Positions 31,252 through 38,598 of a stretch of 38,598 bases of DNA are shown piece after piece. Position 1 is the stretch's first letter. Every line of letters begins with the position of its first letter. The translations under genes were made by a program, and so were the position numbers. The stretch is from Paraburkholderia bannensis (GTDB lineage Bacteria; Pseudomonadota; Gammaproteobacteria; Burkholderiales; Burkholderiaceae): contig NZ_JACHBW010000035.1 of the NCBI RefSeq assembly GCF_014200455.1, positions 1 to 38,598 of the forward strand, given 5' to 3'. Below the pieces are notes generated by a model that saw only the letters and a list, made by a program, of their open reading frames with translations, did no database searches and was not told the DNA's origin.

Positions 31252-32328
31252 ATGACTACCAGTCAGGCTTACTCGCGGCCCGCCCGCCTCTTGCAGATCG
31301 CTTCGTGGATCATCGCCATCGTGTTTGCCGGCTTTCTCGACATGCTGGGCAGCCTCGTGATCCGCGATCTCATGTTCGTGCCGCACGGCGGCCCGCCCGC
31401 TGCCGGGCAGTTCGTCGATACCCGTGCGAGCGCGCCGCTCGATGCGCAGTTGCGCGAGATCGAGCGCCAGCGCAGCGCGCTGGGCGACAAGGCGCAAACG
31501 CTTTCGACAGGCTACGAGCGCGCCTCCACCGAATACCACGACGCACAGGAAAGCCTGCGTAACTGGCTGGCGACGCGCAGCGCGACCGGCGACAACCGCA
31601 ACGATATCGAACTGCTGTCGCGTACCCGCAAGCTCGATGTCCTGCAGGCGAACGCGCTGAACTGGCAGCATCAGCGCGACGCGCTCGCCGACCAGCAACG
31701 CAAGCTCGATTCGCAGAGCGAAACCATCAACGCCCAGCTTGGCCGCCTGCAGGCCGATGCCGACGCACGCTACGCCGCCGCGCAAAAACGCTACGAACTC
31801 ACGGTTTTCGGCTGGCGTCTCGCGCTCACGCTGCCGGTTCTGCTCATCGCCGTGTGGCTGATCGTGAAGCATCGAAAGAGCCGCTATTGGCCCTTCATTT
31901 ACGGCTTCGGGCTGTTCGCGCTCAGTGCGTTTTTCGTGGAGCTGGTGCCGTATCTGCCGAATTTTGGCGGCTATGTGCGCGTGCTAGTGGGCATTGCGCT
32001 CACGGTGTTCGCGGGGCTGTACATGCTGCGCGCGTTCCAGCGCTACGTCGAACGCAAACGCGCCGAAATGCAGCAAAGCCAGAGCGAACGCGCGCGCTCG
32101 GTGGCTTACGAAAAGGCCATCAGTGCGTACCAGAAGAAGCTCTGTCCGTCATGCGACAAGCCCTGGAACCTGGGGGGCGAACAGGTTTCCTTCTGCATTC
32201 ATTGCGGGCTGCGGCTATTCCAAGTCTGCGGCTGCGGTGCGCGCAATTTCGCGTTTTTTCCGTTCTGCAATCAATGCGGCACGCACGTCAAACGTGCCGA
32301 CGACGAGGCCGCCGGCACGCCGGGTTAA
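31252..32328 (+). CDS. Membrane protein with coiled coil and C-terminal double zinc ribbon
   Basis: 358 aa, family not recognised. The order is: TM segment (about 15-37), a periplasmic Gln/Ala/Arg/Asp-rich coiled-coil region (about 62-182, for example LDAQLREIERQRSAL and LADQQRKLDSQSETINAQL), three hydrophobic segments (about 187-206, 213-233, 241-261), then a basic helix and a cytosolic zinc-ribbon tail. Cys pairs are 298/301 (CPSC), 315/318 (CIHC), 326/328 (CGC) and 339/342 (CNQC), enough for two Zn sites. The start was taken at ATG 31252; a TTG 15 bp upstream is possible, and neither has a strong ribosome site. It converges with the AAHS transporter gene, with 5 bp between stops. Confidence 0.75.
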   Translation: MTTSQAYSRPARLLQIASWIIAIVFAGFLDMLGSLVIRDLMFVPHGGPPAAGQFVDTRASAPLDAQLREIERQRSALGDKAQTLSTGYERASTEYHDAQESLRNWLATRSATGDNRNDIELLSRTRKLDVLQANALNWQHQRDALADQQRKLDSQSETINAQLGRLQADADARYAAAQKRYELTVFGWRLALTLPVLLIAVWLIVKHRKSRYWPFIYGFGLFALSAFFVELVPYLPNFGGYVRVLVGIALTVFAGLYMLRAFQRYVERKRAEMQQSQSERARSVAYEKAISAYQKKLCPSCDKPWNLGGEQVSFCIHCGLRLFQVCGCGARNFAFFPFCNQCGTHVKRADDEAAGTPG

Positions 32329-32333
32329 TGGGT

Positions 32334-33702
32334 CTAATGGGTCGCTTGCACCGCTTCGGCGGCGCCCGTCGTGCCCACCTTCGCGCGATGAATCGCCACG
32401 ATCGCCGCGAGCGATACGCAGGCCGGCACGGCCGCCGCCGCGAACAGCGACGCCGACGACCACTGCAGATGCATCAGCGCACCGCCCAGCACCGGCCCCA
32501 CCACCGAGCCGATCCGCCCGATGCCGAGACTCCAGCCGATGCCCGTGGAGCGCAGCGCGGTCGGATAGTAGGTCGCCGCGAGTGCGTTGAGCGCGGGCTG
32601 CCCGCCGATGATCGAAAAGCCCGTGAGGAAGATGGCGAGAAACATCGCCGCCACCGAGACCATCACGGCCGGATTGCCGATCGCCGCCGTGGCCGCGATG
32701 GCGATCACGAAGGTGGTGGCGAGCACGCGCGTAAAGCCCGCGAGGTCGATCAGGCGGCCCAGCAGCAGCGTGCCGAGCACCCCGCCGCCCCACAGAACCG
32801 TGCCGCCGAGCACGGCGGTCTGGGTCGAATAACCCGCCTCGCGGATCACGGTCGGCAGCCAGTTCGAGAGGAAATACATATCGAGCAGGTTGGCGAAATT
32901 CACGATCCACAGCAGCACGGTCACGCGCGCGCGGCCTTCCTTGAAAAGCTCGACGAAGGGCACGCCGCGCGCGCGTTTCGCTGCTCGTGAACACGGCATC
33001 GGCGGGCAGCGGCAATTCAGGCGCAACACGCGCGAGCTGACGGCGCACACGCTGGCTCGTTGCATCGGCGCTCGCGTTACGGCGATACAGCAGGAACTGG
33101 ATCGACTCGGGCAACGCCAGCCACATCAGCACGCCCATCGCGAAGGGAATCGCACCGCCCACGAAAAACACCGCGCGCCAGCCAAAGGCCGGAATCAGCG
33201 CGGCGGTGATGAGCCCGCCCACCACGCCGCCCAGCGTGAAGCCGCACGAGACGATCATCATCAGCGTCACGCGAATGCGGCGCGGGCTGTACTCGCCCGC
33301 GAGCGCCATCGCGTTCGGCATGATGCAGCCCAGGCCCAGCCCGGCCACGAAACGCCAGAACACCAGCTCGCCAATCGAATGCGCAAAGCCCGTCGCAATC
33401 ATGCAGGCCGAAAAGAACAGCGTCGCGCCGATCAGCACCGGACGGCGGCCGATCTTGTCGGCGACCGTGCTGAATGTGAGCGAGCCCACCAGCATGCCGA
33501 ACAGCCCCGCGCCAAATACCGGCGCGAGCGTTTCCTTCGCGATGCCCCACTCGCGGATCACCACCGGCGCGACGTAACCCATCGCCTGTACGTCGAAACC
33601 GTCCATCACGAGGCATAGCGCGCACAGCGCCACGACCAGCAACTGGTACGGCCCAAAGCGGCTCGCGTCGATGGCGGCCGTTACTTCCACGTTTCTGCTC
33701 AT
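32334..33702 (-). pseudogene. AAHS-type MFS transporter with a frameshift
   Basis: MFS permease of the aromatic acid:H+ symporter type. The first frame starts at ATG 33702 (MSRNVEVTAAIDASRFGPYQ) and runs through LVMDGFDVQAMGYVAPVV, the loop motif DKIGRRPVLIG, and GEYSPRRIRVTLMM, to ADAVFTSSE. There the reading must shift by one frame to continue as RARGVPFVELFKEGRARVTVLLW and finish EAVQATH at 32334. The two parts add up to about 455 residues, the family length, with no other damage. The break maps to a (CG)5 run at 32966-32975; one more CG would restore the frame. It may be a true inactivating mutation, slippage, or an assembly error. It lies 44 bp after the P450 gene on the same strand. Confidence 0.85.
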
Positions 33703-33746
33703 GCCTCGCTCCAAACCTGGTCTCTCAGGATTCCCACACGCACTAT

Positions 33747-36128
33747 TTATAGTTCCAGCACCAGACGCGCGCCTTTCGCCCGCGAACAACACGTCATCAT
33801 GCGCGATTGCGTCTCCCGCTCCGCACGCGTGAGCACCACGTCGCGATGATCGACCTCTCCCGCCAGCACGCGCACTTCGCACGAGCCGCACAAGCCCTCT
33901 TCGCAATCGCTCTGCACATCGATATTGGCGCGGCGCAGCGCGTCGAGCACGGTCTGGTCCGGCGCGACACTGAGCACCAGCCCTGAATCCCTGAGTTCGA
34001 CTTCGAAGGCGTGTTCGTTGGCGGGATCGAGCCTGCCTGTGCTCGCCGCGAAGTGCTCCACGCGCAATGCATCTTCGTGCCACGCGGCGCTTGCCGTCTG
34101 CAAGGCGTCGAGCATGCGTGCCGGACCGCAGGCGTAGACGCGCGTGTGCGCATCCACCTTCAGCGCGCCGAAGTCGTGACGCGTGCCTTCTTCGGAAACG
34201 TGCAGGCGCAGACGCGCGCCATGCAGTTGCGCGAGTTCGTCGACAAACGCCATGCTCGCGCGCGAGCGGCCGCTGTAATGCAGCTCGTAATCGATGCCGA
34301 GTTCGCGCGCGCGACGCGCCATCGCGCTCACTGGCGTGATGCCGATGCCGCCTGCGATAAAGATCGCGCGCCGGCCTTCTTCGTCAAGGCGAAAATGATT
34401 GCGCGGCCCGCGAATCTTGAGACGCATGCCTGGTCGCAGCGTGTCGTGCACCCAGGCGGAGCCACCCCGGCTCTGCGCTTCGCGCAGCACGGCGATCTCG
34501 AACGCGCCAGCATCGGCGGGGTCGCCGCACAGCGAGTATTGACGCGCAAACCCGGCTTCTTCGCTTTCACCGCTTTGCCCGCACATGACGTCGATGTGCG
34601 CACCCGGCGTCCAGCGCGGCAGCGCGCCGCCCCCGGGCGCGACCAGACGCAGTCGCACGATGCCGTCGGCCACCGCCTCCACGCGCTCGACCACGACCGC
34701 GCGGCTCAGCGCGTGCGCAGACGGCTCGCCGATACGCACCGGCACTTGCGCCTCCAGCAGCGCGGGCTGCGAGCGTTCGGGATTGCGGCTGGCGTCCCAC
34801 TCCACCCAAAGATGCTCCGGACCCCGAAACGAGGTATTCGGCACGTAGCTGAAGCGCTGATCGGCCAGCCGCATATGCGGCAAGCGGCGCGTGAATTCCT
34901 CAAGGAAGATCTGCATCTCCATACGCGCGAGGTTCTTGCCCATGCACTGATGCGATCCATAGCCGAACGTCACGTGATCGCTGGCGTTGTCGCGGCGGAT
35001 GTCGAACAGATCGGCATCGGCGAAATGGCGCTCGTCGTGATTCGCCGAGGACGTGACGAGCAGCAGCTTCGCGCCCGCCGGAATATCGATGCCGCCAATG
35101 CGCACGTCCTTCGTGGCAAGACGCCGCCACGCGGCCACCGAGCCGTTATGGCGCAGGCACTCCTCCACCGCATTGGGAATCAGGCCGGGATCGCCGCAGA
35201 GTTCGCGCCACGCATGCGGATGCTGGAGCAGCAGCTTCATCGCATTGGCGGTGGCGTTCGCGGTGGTTTCGTGCGCGGCCACGATGCCCGCCATCATCAT
35301 GGAATGCAGGTACGAATCCGTGACCACCTCGGGATGGGTCTGCTGCATGCGAATGCCGTACTGCATCCAGCCGGGGCCGTCGGGGTGCTCGCGCATCTTG
35401 TCGAGCACCTTGCCCGCGAACTGCCAGAAGTTGCCCACCGCGTGCGCCACGGCAACCTGCTCCTCCGGGCGCGGACGGCCCCAGGTATTGACCGTGTGCG
35501 CGATCGAATACTGGCGCAGCAAGTCCATGTCTTCTTCGGGGACGCCGAGAAAGTGCAGCGCCACGGTGAGCGGCACTTCCCACAGCATCTGGTCCACCAG
35601 ATCGGCGCGGCCATCGTCGATGAAACGATCGACGTACTCGCGCGTGAGGCGGCGCACCATCGGTTCGTGGTGCTTGAGATAGTCGGGCGTGAACGGCTCC
35701 ATCAACACGCGGCGACGCGGCATATGTGCAGGCTCGTCCTCGTTCACCAGGGTGCGGTTCATCGCGTAACCGTAGGACTCCAGCACCGCATTGGCCTCGG
35801 GGCCGGTGGGGGTGATCTTTTCGAGCGCGATGGACGGGGAAAACGTAAGGTTGTCGCGGAATACGGCCTTGATGTCGTCGTAGCGCGTGACGACCCAGTA
35901 GCCCAGTTGCGGGCTGTAGAACACCGGCTCCTGCTCGCGCGCCCAGCGCACGTATTCGGGCGGGTCCTGCTGGTAGCCGTCGCTGAACGGATCGAAGGCC
36001 GCGGCGTTCGCGCTCACCGGGCAACGCACCTGCCCTGCCGGCGAGGCGTTTGCCGATGGGGCGGAAGAATGGGGAAAGGGAAAGGGACAGCGCCCCGCCG
36101 CGGTGGATTGGGAAGTCGTCTCGCTCAT
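33747..36128 (-). CDS. Self-sufficient cytochrome P450 (CYP116B-type, P450-FMN reductase-ferredoxin fusion)
   Basis: 793 aa with three domains in one chain. P450 domain (about 1-450): I-helix AGIVAAHETT (280-289), ECLR ExxR motif, and heme loop FGYGSHQC with Cys395 as the iron ligand. Reductase of the phthalate dioxygenase type (about 475-700): FMN-binding RQYSL (529-533) and NADH site GGIGITP (593-599). C-terminal plant-type 2Fe-2S ferredoxin: Cys742, 747, 750 and 780 in a CX4CX2CX29C pattern. Such enzymes (P450RhF, CYP116B2/B3) hydroxylate or dealkylate aromatic and thiocarbamate compounds using NAD(P)H alone. The start at 36128 has GGAGA 8 nt upstream; an ATG 27 bp earlier lacks this. It is followed by an AAHS transporter and is divergent from an IclR gene. 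Confidence 0.93.
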   Translation of the reverse strand: MSETTSQSTAAGRCPFPFPHSSAPSANASPAGQVRCPVSANAAAFDPFSDGYQQDPPEYVRWAREQEPVFYSPQLGYWVVTRYDDIKAVFRDNLTFSPSIALEKITPTGPEANAVLESYGYAMNRTLVNEDEPAHMPRRRVLMEPFTPDYLKHHEPMVRRLTREYVDRFIDDGRADLVDQMLWEVPLTVALHFLGVPEEDMDLLRQYSIAHTVNTWGRPRPEEQVAVAHAVGNFWQFAGKVLDKMREHPDGPGWMQYGIRMQQTHPEVVTDSYLHSMMMAGIVAAHETTANATANAMKLLLQHPHAWRELCGDPGLIPNAVEECLRHNGSVAAWRRLATKDVRIGGIDIPAGAKLLLVTSSANHDERHFADADLFDIRRDNASDHVTFGYGSHQCMGKNLARMEMQIFLEEFTRRLPHMRLADQRFSYVPNTSFRGPEHLWVEWDASRNPERSQPALLEAQVPVRIGEPSAHALSRAVVVERVEAVADGIVRLRLVAPGGGALPRWTPGAHIDVMCGQSGESEEAGFARQYSLCGDPADAGAFEIAVLREAQSRGGSAWVHDTLRPGMRLKIRGPRNHFRLDEEGRRAIFIAGGIGITPVSAMARRARELGIDYELHYSGRSRASMAFVDELAQLHGARLRLHVSEEGTRHDFGALKVDAHTRVYACGPARMLDALQTASAAWHEDALRVEHFAASTGRLDPANEHAFEVELRDSGLVLSVAPDQTVLDALRRANIDVQSDCEEGLCGSCEVRVLAGEVDHRDVVLTRAERETQSRMMTCCSRAKGARLVLEL

Positions 36129-36144
36129 GCCGCCGTCTCCTGCA

Positions 36145-36184
36145 ACGCATTTCAATTTGCGTAACTCTAGTACGCATTGCGTAA
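36145..36184. promoter_or_regulatory. IclR operator cluster between the P450 and iclR-type genes
   Basis: Perfect dyad TACGCA-T-TGCGTA (36171-36183). A second, looser pair is ACGCA (36145-36149) with TGCGT (36158-36162). TTGCGTAA occurs twice in direct orientation (36157-36164, 36177-36184), exactly 20 bp apart, so on the same DNA face. The cluster lies 17 bp upstream of the P450 start, consistent with repression of the P450 operon. Confidence 0.65.
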
Positions 36185-36255
36185 TTCAGAGATAGGGGTT
36201 AACCTCGAAACATGCGGTCATACGGGCACCGTGGCCGCGCATCTAGAATCACCAT

Positions 36256-37122
36256 ATGAAAAAAGAGATACCAGGGACAGTTTCCGGGGCTTCGGCACCC
36301 GGGTTCGCTGCCACCACGCGCGAACGACGTCAACGCGTGCAGTCCGCTCAGACCGGCATGGCCGTGCTCAAGGGCCTCGCGCGCATGGGCGGACGGGCAA
36401 GTCTGTCGGGTCTCGCCGCGCATGTCGGCGAAAGTCCGGCCAAGGTGCACCGCTATCTGGTGAGCCTGATCGAGGAAGGACTGGTCGCGCAGGACAGCGC
36501 GACGCAGCAATACCGCCTGGGCACCGAAGCGATGATGATCGGCGTGGCCGCGATGCGTCAGGCCGATCCGGTACGCGTGGCCGAGCCCGCGCTCGCGCGG
36601 TTGCGCGAATCGCTCGAAGTGACGTCCTTCGTCGCGGTGATGGGCAACAAGGGGCCGACCATCGTGCGCTTCGAGGAATCGGGCCTGCCGGTGACGGTGA
36701 ATGCGCGCGTGGGGTCGGTGATGTCGCTGCTCTGGTCATCGACGGGCCGCGTGTTTCTTGGCCTGCTGGACGACCGGCGCACGCTGGAGATGGCACGCGA
36801 AGACTTCGCGCATGCCGCGCCCGATCTGCGTGCGCTGCTGGAAGCGCGCGACGCGCACGATCCTGTTGGCGCGCTGCGCCGCGACGTGCAGGCTCAAGCC
36901 CACGCGCAAGGCTGCGTCAGTATCAAGGATACCTATCTAAAAGGGATTAGCGCGGTCTCCGCGCCGCTGTTCGATTACAGCGGCAGGATTTGCGCCGTGC
37001 TCACGGCGCTCGGCGCGACCGGTGGGTTCGACCCGTCGCCCGAGGGCGCAATTGGCCGTACTGTGCGCAACGAAGCGCTTGCTGCGAGTGCCTTGCTCGG
37101 CTACGTTGCGCCCGCGGCCTGA
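36256..37122 (+). CDS. IclR-family transcriptional regulator
   Basis: 288 aa. An N-terminal arm (about 1-30) precedes the winged HTH: VQSAQTGMAVLKGLARMGGRASLSGLAAHVGESPAKVHRYLVSLIEEGLV in pieces (28-77), then YRLGTEAM. The effector domain contains VTSFVAVMGNKGPTIVRFEESGLPVTVNARVGSVMSLLWSSTGRVFL, and the IclR C-terminal signature GCVSIKDTYLKGISAVSAPLFDYSG, again in pieces. IclR members commonly respond to aromatic or small carboxylic compounds. The gene is divergent from the P450-transporter operon, with repeated TGCGTA half-sites between, so it is the probable local regulator. Its stop codon directly abuts that of the convergent peroxidase gene. Confidence 0.9.
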   Translation: MKKEIPGTVSGASAPGFAATTRERRQRVQSAQTGMAVLKGLARMGGRASLSGLAAHVGESPAKVHRYLVSLIEEGLVAQDSATQQYRLGTEAMMIGVAAMRQADPVRVAEPALARLRESLEVTSFVAVMGNKGPTIVRFEESGLPVTVNARVGSVMSLLWSSTGRVFLGLLDDRRTLEMAREDFAHAAPDLRALLEARDAHDPVGALRRDVQAQAHAQGCVSIKDTYLKGISAVSAPLFDYSGRICAVLTALGATGGFDPSPEGAIGRTVRNEALAASALLGYVAPAA

Positions 37123-38487
37123 TCAGGAACGCCCGACTGGCGCGCCCACCTTCACGAACGCTTTACCAGGTTGCGGCTGCGGCTGCGACTTCGGCAAATA
37201 GCCGTCGTCGAGCGTCTTCAGGAAGGCGATCACATCGTCGATATCGCGCGCATTCCACGCCGGCTTGCCTCCCGCCTTGCGCGTGAGCGGTTCGTCCAGC
37301 ACGTCGACGTTATCGCGCACCGCTGCCGGCAAATCGTCGAACTTCACGACATGGCCGTGCGCGTCCTTCGAATACCACTTCTGCGGCGCGGTATCGCGCT
37401 CCACATAGAAGCGCAGCGCGTCGCGCAGGCTGTGAAAACGCCCGTTGTGGAAGAACACCCGGCGCGTAGCCGTGTTACGCAGCGTGGGCGTCTTGAAGAG
37501 GCCGCAGTAGCTCTTGTTACTGAGCTTGTCGGTGCGCACCGGGCCGCACAGGCCCTGGTCGTAATAGTTCGGATCGCGGTTCGCGCGCAGTTCGGGATTG
37601 CGCGGCACGCCCAGCGCTTCGAACTGGAAGTCCGTGAAGAGCGGATGCGCGCCGTTCGCGCCCACCTGGTCGATATGGCAGGACGCGCAATTGCCGCTGT
37701 TCGGATCGTCGAAGAGCTTCTTGCCGCGCATTTCGCTGGCGCTCAGTTCCGCCTTGCCATCGAGGAACGCGTCGAATTTGCTGGTGTAGGGGTGGAAGCT
37801 CGGGTCTTCGAGTTCGTAGCGCTCCACCGCCATCATCGCCTGACGCAGCGCCGCGTCGTTCGAAGCGAAAATCGTCTCGCCGAAGACCTGTCTGAATCGC
37901 GCCGCGTAAGGGGCGCGCGAAAGTTTCGCGGCCACCTCGGCGGGATCGCGGTTGGCCATTTCGTTCGCGCTGAACAGCGGGAACAGCGCCTGGTCGTGCA
38001 GGCTGTCGAAGCGGCCGTCCCATCCGAAGCCGCCGGCGGGCGGGCTGTCGGCGTCGGTCAGGCGCTCGAAGACGCTGGCCGCCTGCACATGCGTCCACAC
38101 GGGCGTGCGGTTGAGCACGTAGCCCAGCGTCGGCACTGCGCGCGTACCTTGCGTGCGTAAGTCAGGTCCGCCGAGCTGCGCGGCGAGGCCATTGGGCGGT
38201 CCATACGCATGCGCCGCGCTATGGCAGCTCGCACACGACATGCGGCCCGAGGCGGACAGCGCGGTATCGTTGAAGATGAGCTTGCCGAGCGCGGCGGTGT
38301 CGCTGAGCGGCGTAACGCTTGCAGTGCTGAGCGTGGTTACCGTGGTGGCAGGGCTTGCTGCGGCATGAGACTGCGCCTGCGCCGCACCGATACCCGGTGC
38401 GACAAAAGCCGCCAGCGCGGTGGCGCCGGCGGCCAGCGCAGTCGTGACGGCGCGGCGCGCCGCCAGACTTGCGTGGAAAACAGTCAT
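37123..38487 (-). CDS. Di-heme cytochrome c peroxidase (MauG/CcpA family)
   Basis: 454 aa, exported by a signal peptide (about 1-39, ending AAQAQ). Two c-type heme sites CASCH lie at 85-89 and 267-271, the two-heme layout of bacterial cytochrome c peroxidases. Landmarks include LGKLIFNDTALSASGRMSCASCH, GFGWDGRFDSL, LFPLFSANEMAN and TPTLRNTATRRVFFHNGRFHSL, each in part. These enzymes reduce hydrogen peroxide in the periplasm with electrons from cytochrome c; MauG-like relatives instead oxidise partner proteins. The protein is about 100 aa longer than classical CcpA, with an extra Cys-containing stretch (GLCGPVRTDKLSNKSYCGLF). It converges on the iclR-type gene with zero intergenic bases. Confidence 0.9.
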   Translation of the reverse strand: MTVFHASLAARRAVTTALAAGATALAAFVAPGIGAAQAQSHAAASPATTVTTLSTASVTPLSDTAALGKLIFNDTALSASGRMSCASCHSAAHAYGPPNGLAAQLGGPDLRTQGTRAVPTLGYVLNRTPVWTHVQAASVFERLTDADSPPAGGFGWDGRFDSLHDQALFPLFSANEMANRDPAEVAAKLSRAPYAARFRQVFGETIFASNDAALRQAMMAVERYELEDPSFHPYTSKFDAFLDGKAELSASEMRGKKLFDDPNSGNCASCHIDQVGANGAHPLFTDFQFEALGVPRNPELRANRDPNYYDQGLCGPVRTDKLSNKSYCGLFKTPTLRNTATRRVFFHNGRFHSLRDALRFYVERDTAPQKWYSKDAHGHVVKFDDLPAAVRDNVDVLDEPLTRKAGGKPAWNARDIDDVIAFLKTLDDGYLPKSQPQPQPGKAFVKVGAPVGRS

Positions 38488-38598
38488 CGGCTTCAGTGTC
38501 GGCTTAGAAGGTGTTATGCACTTTTGTTAAGGGCTGCAAAGTGGACGAGCATAAGCACGGAGAATACGACGAAATGCAACCCAGCCAATGTTTCGGGC
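38488..38598. other. Upstream region of the peroxidase gene (truncated by the window)
   Basis: 111 bp with lower GC. It is the presumptive promoter region of the minus-strand peroxidase gene. The window ends before any further gene can be recognised. Confidence 0.5.

Noticed and set aside
34011..36164. A 717-codon open frame on the plus strand opposite the P450 gene
   Set aside because: Arg/His/Ala-rich shadow of the P450 coding strand; no motif, and the P450 has complete cofactor sites.

Overview
The window is GC-rich DNA with long spurious frames opposite real genes, typical of a Burkholderiaceae betaproteobacterium (Burkholderia sensu lato, for example Paraburkholderia or Caballeronia). 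This rests on the hopanoid genes hpnI-hpnJ, a DUF3331 protein, the divergent argP/lysE pair and the hutH-hutC pair. It reads as ordinary chromosome. I see no integrase, transposase, phage gene, CRISPR array, tRNA or rRNA.

Layout. 1-1593: hopanoid tail modification (hpnJ start, hpnI, minus strand). 1594-2357: AT-rich gap. 2358-4525: flavin-dependent luciferase-like oxidoreductase and an alpha/beta-hydrolase lipoprotein, convergent over a terminator. 4846-7734: glycogen synthesis (glgC, glgA). 7947-10914: pdxY, a small acidic protein and a periplasmic branched-chain amino-acid-type binding protein. 10925-15258: DUF3857/transglutaminase protein, PLP aminotransferase and its divergent LysR regulator. 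15286-18465: a Cro/CI-like HTH protein and histidine utilisation hutC and hutH with paired candidate HutC operators; hutU, hutI and hutF/G do not follow. 18589-20556: a LysR/NAD-epimerase divergent pair. 20705-20887: a 60-residue membrane protein behind a terminator-like hairpin. 20990-22597: an ArsR-SRPBCC-DUF899 operon with unusually overlapping genes. 22712-24651: a TfoX-like protein and an NCS2 purine permease, convergent over two strong hairpins. 25213-27461: a PRC-barrel lipoprotein translationally coupled to an MFS transporter. 27462-29299: repeat-rich, gene-poor DNA around one DUF3331 gene. 29300-30927: argP and lysE/argO. 30928-32328: a decayed UDP-GlcNAc 2-epimerase relic and a zinc-ribbon membrane protein. 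32334-38487: a catabolic cluster.

The most distinctive part is the right end. A self-sufficient cytochrome P450 of CYP116B architecture (P450 + FMN/NADH reductase + 2Fe-2S in one chain) is followed on the same strand by an aromatic-acid-type (AAHS) transporter. A divergent IclR regulator faces it across a promoter region with repeated TGCGTA half-sites. The module looks like regulated uptake and oxidation of an aromatic or related compound, but the transporter carries a frameshift at a (CG)5 run. A di-heme cytochrome c peroxidase gene abuts the regulator.

All assignments come from reading protein motifs and DNA by eye. No database search was run, so family names are from recognition and substrates are mostly inference.
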